From contig CAJNDS010000702.1 of NCBI GenBank assembly GCA_905221605.1, positions 850,653 through 914,652 of the forward strand: a stretch of 64,000 bases of DNA, written 5' to 3'. Below are positions 1 to 10,000 of the stretch, piece after piece. The notes beneath the pieces were generated by a model that searched no databases, was not told where the DNA came from, and was given only the letters and a program-made list of their open reading frames with translations. This DNA comes from Symbiodinium natans. Lineage: Eukaryota > Sar > Dinophyceae > Suessiales > Symbiodiniaceae. The number at the start of each line of letters is the position of its first letter. Positions within the stretch are counted from its first letter, which is position 1. Position numbers and translations under genes: made by a program.

Positions 1-653
1 AGGTTTCGAAAATTCGCAGGCTGAGGCCTTGACCCCTTACTGTACCACGGGCCACCAAATCATCCAAAACAAAATGACCGGAGATCTTCAGAGGATTCAG
101 ACCCCTCTGTAGGGGGTCGTAGGAACTCCATACAGTTGCAAGTTTGCCAGCAGATCGATAGGCGACAGTGCGCACCAAAGGAGTTCCATTGGTCCATGGC
201 CAGAAAGTCTACAGGTGATATTGGATTCTACAATGTAGAAAGGTTAGAGGTCTTACAGGAAAGACAGGGTCCGCAGAGGTCCAAAAAGGCCGAAGAGGAT
301 GAGGTCCACATCATGAAAGGTCCGAGTCCAGAGCCTACAAGGGTTCAGACAGGGCGTCCATACAGGCCCGACATGAGCTCCATCAAAGGTCCGCGGCAGG
401 AGGCGAGAGGAACATGGGCCTGATGTCCCGACCCCTACAGGATTCAACGAGGGGGGGACACTTCATCCACCAGCAGCGGGACTTGTTCTTTTGCGCCAAA
501 ATGCCTTGGCGGATTTGGCATCGGCGGATTTGGCATAACAGGGGCTCGTCTAAGTGCACTTCTCTATCTGCAGGGCACGACTCTCGCACTTTCGGCTCAA
601 AAGACGCTTTGGTACGTTCCTCCTATCTGAACTCCCTACAAATTGCTGAAATT
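1..653 (+). other. 5' flank of the DUF1800/PA14/DUF1501 gene
   Basis: No coding segment is convincing before the ATG at 654. The first ~430 bases are unusually rich in GGTCC and CTACAGG words, like the block at 31.3-31.7 kb. At 584-602 lies a sequence resembling the dinoflagellate spliced leader 3' half (GCACTTTCGGCTCAA against the leader's GCCATTTTGGCTCAA), about 55 bases before the start codon. The reading frame of the gene is open back to 414, so an earlier start cannot be excluded, but the residues before 654 do not look like a signal peptide. Confidence 0.4.
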
Positions 654-1043
654 ATGGGGCGCACATTTTTTGTGCTCTTCTTTGCCTTCCGCACGCTGGC
701 GTTGGGGAAGCCGAGTTGCAACGTTCGCGATGAGAAGTGCTTTCAAGGCTCTCTTTTCCTCCAGCGAGAAACGCTTTCCAAGATTTCCCAAATGGCGGCG
801 GAGGACTCTGCAGTTAAACCGGCAAGTCTTGCCATAGAGGCACTCAGTTCGGAGTTGTCCAAGCGTGTCCTTACGCAGCTGCCTAAACTTGCAATTAATA
901 AGCTACCAGTATCGAGTGCATCTACCGGCACTTGTAGCAAGGCGGAGCCGCTTTGCCATTTGCAGGAAATCTTCGAGACTTACGGCGTCGCAAACGTGCA
1001 AGCCAATCGCACTCGCGCTGCTGATGCACGCTTCCTGATGAGA
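654..1043 (+). CDS. Exon 1: signal peptide and start of DUF1800
   Basis: The ATG at 654 opens a 130-codon exon. The first ~17 residues (MGRTFFVLFFAFRTLAL) form a typical signal peptide with a basic residue, a hydrophobic core and a small-residue region after it, so the product probably enters the secretory pathway. A spacer of ~100 residues with several Cys follows. The exon ends in ADARFLMR, which is the first half of the DUF1800 N-terminal motif (usually ARFL..ATFGPT). The next bases start a GC donor at 1044, and joining to 1168 restores RFLMR-ATFGPTRE exactly. Confidence 0.75.
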
Positions 1044-4000
1044 GCAGCTTGGCCATGCTTGGCCTCTCTGGTTTGTCATGGTTTCCTTGGGGGTTCAGCG
1101 TTTCCCGCATGCAGGTAAGAGCTGGGTCTTTGGTGATCGCGCAACCCTTCATCCGTCACTTGCTGAGGCGACTTTTGGCCCGACTCGTGAAACATTGACA
1201 GAACTCGGTGCCTCGGATGTGCAGCCATGCGGAGCCCAAACCAGCAGGGTTGAGATGTCGCTGATTGTGCCTGTCCAGGTCAGACGAGCCATGCAGATTG
1301 GGTCTTGGAGCAGATGAGCTTGCCAATGGAGTCCCTCCGGGAATACTATCGTGAGCGCGTGAATCCATTCTACAATGCCGCTGTAGACAGTGAACGCGAC
1401 TTCAAGCCCTACACTCCCTGCACACCTGGCTCGCGCTGGAGGGCATATGTTTTCATGCTGAGTGACAACCGGAAGCAGGTCCAGGTGGCAGCCGGAAAAA
1501 TCTTTGTGGATGGCAAGTTCCGGTCAGACATCCGCACTGGTCTCCTGGGCTCACGTTGGAGCGGCCACCTAGATGATCATATGTTTTTTTGGTCGGGGAG
1601 TTGCTGTGAGCTGAAAGAGTCAGAATGTCATTGCTGGCCGAGGTCTTGGCAACTACACAGGCTATCTCTGTTTCCTGTATGAGGGCGTCGGACAGGATGT
1701 CCACCTTTCGACTGACAAAGATTGCAGTTGGAGAATCCCGAAGACGAATATGCCAAATCCCGCGTTGTATTTGCGACTTCGTTTGCAGAGCAGCCTTGCT
1801 ATTGTTTGACACATGCATTCTGTGGGTTCGTTGAAGAGCATATCGCTCATCGCGGTTGGGCATTTGCTTCGAAAAGGGTGTTGTATGACTGCTGCTGGCC
1901 ACCCCAACTTCAGCGGTGCAGCTAACAAAGAGCCCAAAGCCAGCATGGCTGTGTAAAGCTCTGCATTCCAATGTATATACCGAGGTTGGACCGGACTATG
2001 TCCCTGCCTGTTTCCTTGCCCTTCAGGGACGGCTTGCCAGACACAGTGCTGTTGCAGACCTACGCCCCCAGTGAGTGCCCGATGGACGAGGTCAGAGTAC
2101 AAGAAACAAGCGCAGCAAGTATAGTAGTCGGACTTCAACATGGGAAGGCCACCTTTTGGATACCAGACTTGTTTGATCTTGTTTGATTAATTCCTCGACC
2201 TCGAAAGCAAAGTGTGGAATCTGCTTGAATCCGCTTTTGAGATCCCAAACCCTACCAGGCGCTGCTTAGCAAAGTCGAGGGCGAGGAGCTCTTAATTGAG
2301 GCAAACGAAAGCTTTTGCTGTGAGTCGCTGTGAGTCGCCCACCATCGCTCACGTCTGAAGTCGTAAATCCATGAATGTTGCGAGGTCCATGGAAACACTT
2401 ACGCTTATCATCCGCGGGTTCAGCTTCATGGCAACACTCCTGGAAGCCCCGCTCCTGGACTCTGCGTGCCGCCAAGCTTTCTCACAGAAGCATCGTGCAA
2501 AGCACCGGCGATCTCTCCAGCTCAGGCCGGCCTTGGCTTGTACTCAAAATGCACGGGCTGTGCTCGGAAAAACGCCCCAAGTGATGCTAGTGACGGCGCG
2601 TTTGCCACGTTTGCCACGTTTGCAGGCCGCGGTGCCAGGGCTTCATGCGGAAGTGCACGTCCTGAGCTCCAGCCCTTCGGGCTTCATCAGCGAGACCTCG
2701 AGCCAGCCGACCTTTGCCTTTCTTGACCCTCAGATCAACCATCCTTCTACGGGCAATGCTTGGATTGACCAACTGCCCAGGGACTACTTTGCCATCCGCT
2801 GGGCAGCCACGTTGACAATCCAGCAGGCAGGCGAGTATGAGTTCTTCCTGGAGTCCGACGACGGCTCTAGACTGGTGCTGGATGGTTCTGAGGTGGTGTT
2901 GAACGGTGGCTTTCACGGCATGGAGGAGAAGAGTGGCAAGGTGAACCTGACCGCCGGAGGCTGGGACTGGGACTGGGACTCCCGGAGGGCCCTCAAGAGG
3001 CTCGGCTTGTAGCTATTGCTGGCAAGAAAGATCAAGAAAGGGACGTTGGGTTTGGGGGGGCAGTGGTACACCGGCCGTAGCTGAAAGTGCGAAGCATGCC
3101 GCGCTCACACGCGCTCTCAGCATGCAGGCCATGCGCTTCTCGTCGAGTACTACGAAGGCAACGGCCATGCTGGAATTGTAGCTCGCTGGCAGGGCCCGGA
3201 CAGCGGGAACACCAAGCAGATCATGCCTTCTGCAGCCTTCCAAACTCCTCCTCCGAGCACATCATCTTGCGTCTCCTGTGGCTCACCTGGAGAGGCGACT
3301 TCCTTGGGAGCTCTCAGCATGAGGGATTAACATGGGATTAACGGCTGCTTTGGAGTTGCCTCAGTGGTTTATGCAAGGGCGAACACCTTCAGGCTTCTTG
3401 CTTGGCTCATGAAAGAAAATACGGCTCCCCTGAAGAGGTTTCCAACGATCCCGCCCTGGGACACCAGCTCCGCTTCTACACCACAAGGCAGGGGCGTGAC
3501 TTGAGCAGTGACTCTGCACAGTTTGGGATCTGTCATATCTGGGAGGTCCCATGCAGACCAAGACCTCGACAACCACTTCTTCGATAGATTTGCCGATGAG
3601 CTGTCCAAGTCGACCGTTTGGACAGCCAAAGCCCTGTGGGCCAAGGACTGTCGATGTGCAGGCTTGCTTTGATGTTGTGCCGCTGTGCATCCGGGGCCCA
3701 GCTTTTGCACCGGAGCACTGGCAGGACCAGTTACGCCAGCGCATGGCGTGGGCCTTATCACAGATCTTCGTGGTCAGCGCCAATGGTTTTGGCATGGATG
3801 ACCGGACTGAGCTGTGGTTAAATTATTATGACGCTTGGAGTCCGATTACGCGCGCTCATGAGCAGTCCAGCGCAGTCAACTTTGATTAACTGCTGCTCCT
3901 TTGCCTGACGACTGCCGTGCTCAGCGCTTGTTCAGGACATCTTCGTGCGCAACGCGTTTGGCAATTTCCGGGATGTCCTCCGAGAGATCACTTTCAATCC

Positions 4001-7000
4001 TCTCATGGGTCGCTACCTCACCAACACTGGCAGTTCTTCCTTTGACTACAACGGCCGCTTTCCCAACGAGAACTTCGCCCGTGAGATCATGCAGCTCTTC
4101 TCTGCAACTGGGCTGCTTTTGTGTTTTGCAAGCTTCTCGGGGTCCCAGAAGAAAGACTCTTTTTTAACAAGACGCTTGAACGCGGTGCTTGATCCAATGT
4201 TTGTAGCGTGCAGGCCTGAACGGTTTCAGGCCTGGGCCGATGGTTAGTTCGTCTTCTCGTGACTATAAACTATGTGGCCCAAACACGTAACGCATGTGCA
4301 CCGTGATCTCCTGCGGATCTCCCCCAGCCCACTCAACATGCTGCAAAAGCCAGACGCCAACACACTGGCCGCCGTTTCCCCCCATGCACTGGCTGCTTTC
4401 GCCTCCCCTTCCCATCCTGCCCTGCAGTCTCGGATTTGCGCTGCCGAATGTTGCAAAGGGTATCAAAGGGTTCAGCAGCACAGAGCCACAAGACAAGAAG
4501 ATGTGCAGGTGGCCCTAACCTCAAAAAGTCTCAGGTCGGTCTGGACTTGCTCCACCGCAATGGTACTGTCATGAGGGATTCCAACGGAGACATTATGCCA
4601 ACCTATGACATGGATCACATCGTAAATTTCGCGAAAGTCTTCACAGGCTTCCGGGAACGGCCCTTCCGACCCAACATCGAGAACGAAGATGATGACAACT
4701 TGATAGATCCAATGATCGTCGACGTTTCAAGACACGATGTTCATCCCAAGCCAGACTTGTATGGAGGCTTCTTGGGGGATGTCTTGCCCTCTTGCACGGA
4801 ACCTGGGGTTCGCAAATTCCTGGCCAAAGGGGCTCGATACGAGTTCTATCCATATCAACCCATGGGTCAGGTTCTCGAGCTGTCCCCTGGGTCAGAATTC
4901 TACGATGTGCTGTGCTCCAGGGTCGACACTAGCTGTGTCTACCCAGCAGTGGTGGTGCTGAAGAAGACAGTTGCCTGCTCCGGTGCCGAGTGCTTGGCTG
5001 ATGATGCCAGTATCGTGAAGATTGACGGGCGGTTTTACACTTACATACCGGCACCATGCGTGAACCCATATTTCGAGGCAGTCCCGCACAATGAAACAGT
5101 GAGCTTCTTTGCCCTCAAAAAAGGCGAATACTGCACTCCAGGTTCATTGATTGGGGACCAGGCTGCCTGCGAGCAAGCTATCATATCAGTGTATGGGTCG
5201 CACGATGGCAGGCCATACACGCAGGCAAAAACTTGGTATCCCAAAGGCTGCTCCTACAGGGGTGGGCGAATGTACTTCAATCCGGACCCTGTGGGCCGCA
5301 CCAAAGGAGGAGACTATCTGCCCATTTGCTATGCCAGCATCATCGTCCACGAGAATGGAAAGGTCAGTGCAGACGGCCTCGAAGCAAACAGCTTCACTGT
5401 GCCATGGGTGGGGGGGTCGCCTCCCAACTCGCCTCCATTTGGAATCAACTTCTTGACCATTCAGTCGGGTGCTGTTTTCAGCGAAGTGCCTTGCAAGGAA
5501 GATGTCAAACAGCAGTTGTTCATGGGGGCCTTTGAGCCGAACGTGACTTGCAGCGTGTGTGGCGGTGATGTCGAGGTCTTCCATCATCCTGGTGAGGGGC
5601 CAGGGGTCACAGCCAAGACAATCTTCAAAGTGGATGGGAAGTTCTACAAGAATGTCATGAGCACGATTCACGTTGCCAACGGACCTACCTTCCGTAACCC
5701 ACCAGTGTTTGTGAACGGCCACGAAGCAAAAACATCAGGGAATGCGAATCCCTTAAAGCACGCCGTCCTGGCTGAAGTCGAAAGCCTGCTGGATCAGCTC
5801 TTCATGCATGAGAACACCGCCATTTTCATCAGCAAGCGGCTGATCCAGAGGTTTGGCGTGTCAAATCCTTCGGCAGCTTATGTGGAAGCGGTGCAGCGTG
5901 CATTCCGCACTGGTGAGTACGGTGGCATGCTCTTCTCGGAGAAGTATGGAGATCTTGCTGCAACAGTGGCAGCCATTCTTCTTCACAAGGACGCCGACAT
6001 GGATGGCCATCAGCATAAGCAGTTTCACGGCAGCTTGCGTGAACCAATGCTGAAGCTGATGCATTTCATGAGGTCCATGGAGTATCAGGATGTGACCCGC
6101 GAGAACGTCGTCCTCCGAGAGCTTCAAGATGTGTTGGGCCAGTTTCCCTTCCAGTCGCCTACGGTCTTCAACTTCTACTTGGCCGACTCTCAGCCGAAGT
6201 TTTTGTTCTGCTTCGAGTGTCCATCCGCTTGTAGTAGTTGATTCCGTTTACGCGTCGCGTCGGGCTTGCAACCAGAGTGCTCCAAGTCTGGATAAGCATG
6301 CAGAGAAACAGCACCTCCCGCACGTGTTCACAGACGTGTTTACAGGGGCCTTCCAGCAGCCTTGAATGGTCCGAGCACAGTGATTGGTGTTGTTCCGAAG
6401 GAGAGGGGAACGAAGGAGAAGGGATGGATTTTCCTTACAAGGATTGTATCGCCGTCCAAAGGCCTCGACGATTGGCTGAATTTCTGCCAAATTTCGCGAG
6501 CGTTTCGCAGTCGCAGAACTTCTGCATACTTAGACGCAGCATTTTGATGTTTAACCTTAGACTGAGATGGCAGCACATGGTTTGGCACATTTTGGAGACA
6601 CGCTGTAAGCCTTTGCACAGCATCGCACAGCCTAGCTGCGGCGAGGACTTCAACTTGCCAATGCCCGAGCCTGAACCGGAGTCCACCACCGCAATGCCAG
6701 TCTCGATGCCCGAACCTGAGCCAGAGCCGGAGCAGCTTGTCGGCCCGGAGTTTCAGATCTTTACGCCGCCGCACTTCATTGGCTTCCTCAATGGCATGTC
6801 ATCGCTGATCAAGCTGCGCAGCTGCAACCAGTCATTTTGCTAGGTGCGGACAAGCACCTGGCTTGAGAGCATATGTAGTGATTGGTGCGATACCGAAGCG
6901 CCTTACCCCGCACAGGAGTGGAATCAGCTCTGGATGTGACAGCGGCAGCGGTTTCGGCATCCGGCCCAACGCTTATGATGGCTTGTCGTGGGAAGAAATC

Positions 7001-10000
7001 TGTCCCATGGGTCACTTAGTGTCCGACCTTGGAGATGAGAACACCACCATTGAAGAGCTCAATGTATTGCTGACAGGCCATACTTACAGATACTCACACG
7101 CTTCCATGACAACCGGTTCTGTTGCATCTGTTGCTTGAACATCTTGCGAAGGTGGTCGCCTAACCGACACGGCCAAGGAAGTGGTTCGCAACTGGGCCAG
7201 ACACTCCCTCCAAAAAACATCGCTAGAATCACCGTGTGCTTGGATCATCTTGTATCACACCTAGGCAATGCTTACCAGCGTGCCCCGCGAGCGCAACGCG
7301 TGAAACGCGCCCAGCAGGCATTGCGACAGCACTAGTGCAATGGTTTGCTTTCTCTCCAGCACAAATTCCAGTCCTGCCGCTATGTCATGCCTCAGCTGCT
7401 AGACACCTTGATGGTGTTTCCAACACCCGTTGCAGGCAGTGGTTATGACGCCCGAGTTCAACACCTTTGGAGCACCACTGCCGAAGGCTGCACAACGCCA
7501 AGAGTATCTCGATTCCTCAGCAGGCTCCACGAAGCCCTACAAGGCCTGATCTGGAATCTGGAGATGTGAGCCTTAATGCTTGCAACTAGTATGCTTAAGA
7601 TGTACCGTACAACATGATGCCTCAGTTCACAAGGCAACCGCTTCTGGTTCAGGCGACGATTTTCCTCTTTCTTGCTGGGGGTGCTGACACCTGGAATATG
7701 CGTTTTGGCGTCGATAGCGGCTCTCGCATTGCTCAGATTTTGTTGTTGTTTCACGCTCCCTCTCTCTCCCTCTCTCTTTCTTTCTGTACCGTGTGGTCTG
7801 CACCAGTTTCCTGCTCTTCGACGGGTTGAAGCGGCCCATCATGCTCTAGCAGCGTCTAAACCAAGCGTTGTCTTGAGGCTGGTCCCACTCGGCTGTGATC
7901 TTTATCAGGCAGCTGGGTTATCGAAGTGAAGTGCGACGGTATAATTAGGACGCAGAGCCCCGCCATGCATCACCTCCCGACCTCTGGAGCAGGAGTATGT
8001 CGATGTTCGAACTGATCTGCACCTAGACCCCGAAGGCAGGGTTTGCGGGTGGCTTTGGGTGTCTTTCTGTTTTCGGTCTTGTTCCAGGTCATTCCCTGAT
8101 GAGCAAATTGCAACCCCACCCGCACCCCCTCCCCCAAACTTCCGCCGCTCAGCAAATCAGGTGTCAACATTAGGAGTTACAAGCGCCACATAATTCACAT
8201 TGTCTTGCCGCTGGAGACCTCATTGAGATCGACGTGGCCAATCAGTCGTGCCAGAAGTTTGGCATCCACGGCTCCTTCCCTTACTTGAAGCAGCTCTACG
8301 CCACGTCCTCGGATGTGTTGGCCATCAGCCGTTTTTGGCATGAAGGTTTGCGAGTCGATCCAAGGATGAGGGCGATCTGGCCTTCATGACAAACATCGGC
8401 TCTCTTGTGGAGCCTCTCAACAAGGAGCAGTACCGCAATAATCTCAAGGAGAGGTGCGTTGGCTTGTTCTCGCACTCAGACCAGCAGCTTGGCTTCGTGG
8501 AGAGGGAGTTCGAATGAAGTGTTTGAGTTCAGAATGATAATTGTTAACGCCTACGCGACCCGCCTCGGCAGCCGGGCCGGCCCACAGGAAAAAGAGGAAA
8601 GAGGGCCTCAAAAAAAGGGAGGGGGGGTCCCAAGAAAGGGCCCCAGGGGGGTAATAGGGGGGGTTCGGGGGGCAGAAGAAGTCCGCCAAATTCGTGCATT
8701 TTTCGCGATGGTGGGGGGGGGGGGGGGGCGTCGGGGGTGCGTCACAAAATTTGGCATGGGGGGAATCCGTGTCTGCTTGTTCCAAACACTTCTCGGCAGG
8801 AAGCCGATGCGAATTTTAACGCTCCGCGACCCACCTCGGCCTGGCCCAACGCTCCCGGAGGGGGGTCGCCTAGCCACAAAGGCACCCCGACGTTGAGGGG
8901 AGGCGGGGGCGGGAGGTGTGAGCTTCGACTTCAAGCTGTGGAGCATTCCAAACGCCATAAAGCATAAAAGTTCCCAGCTGTCCAGCTTAGGCGGTTGGTT
9001 GTTTCCAAACTGAAATTTGCAAAAGTTGGTCGGAGGCAATCTCTACATGTCGATACCCAACGTTTTAGTGAGTGAAGCCGCAGCATGCAGCCGAGGCAAA
9101 CAGCCGCTCAAACATTGGCCTGCCAAGTCGTTGGCAACAGCCCGCGAGGCTGGGAAGCATGACAGTAATACTGTAATACTAATACAGACTAATGCTTCAC
9201 ATCCGCGAAAGCTGGCCGATGCAGGCGCCGGCGGCCGCATCACTGATGCCCTTGTGTCTGCCGCAAGCCCTTATGCGGCGACGTCGTTCTCATTGGCTGG
9301 CAGTGCCATTTTCGCACAAGGATTGGTGACCAACAGGCGTCGAAGACCCGGGTGTTGTTACTGCCATTTCACTTAAACGCAACAATGCTTGTGCCACTTA
9401 ATGTGAGCTGGCAGGCAGATCGTCGATGAGCGAGGCAACGACCGCTTCCATGAGTTCGAGCTGTGGCGTGAGGCGAAGTCTCCAGCCGGGTGAAATTTGG
9501 TGACTGTGGGGGACATGCATCGGACAGGATGCATAGGCTACCAGTACCCTTGCTCCCCAATTCTCGACAAAACACAAAGAATATTCTCGGAAAGGACGTA
9601 GGGCATTCTAAACTCCAAAAACTAGTTAAACAAGGGGGGTGGGGGGGGGGGGGAGTTCGGCAAAACGGCAGCCGGAGGCAAAGGAACCATGGGATTCCGG
9701 GGATGCCTGAAGGAGGTATAAGGAGGTGGTTTGTTTTTGTTGCCCCAAACTCCTTAAGCCTTAAGCCAATTGCCTCGGCGAGTTATGAAATCTAGAGGAG
9801 TTACTTAGCAAACTGCGGTGGCGAGCTGGGGGGTGGGGTCCTGGGGTCGAGGCCGCTTCCGGGCTGGACACCTTCGACTACCTTTCGTTCCGCTTCCTCA
9901 CCCCCAAGTGGGGGTTTACGAAAATAGGGGATCCCTAAAATAGACCCCGCCCCAAGAAGGTACCCTTATTTTCGGAAACCCACAAGTTAAAATTGAAAGG

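Noticed and set aside
5186-5722. A 178-codon - strand frame opposite the large DUF1800 exon
   Set aside because: It is the antisense shadow of an exon whose + strand protein matches the family; the - strand product is unlike any protein family.
8444-9039. Pro-rich and Gly-rich frames on both strands near 8.6-8.9 kb
   Set aside because: They arise from G-runs inside an intron of the fusion gene.
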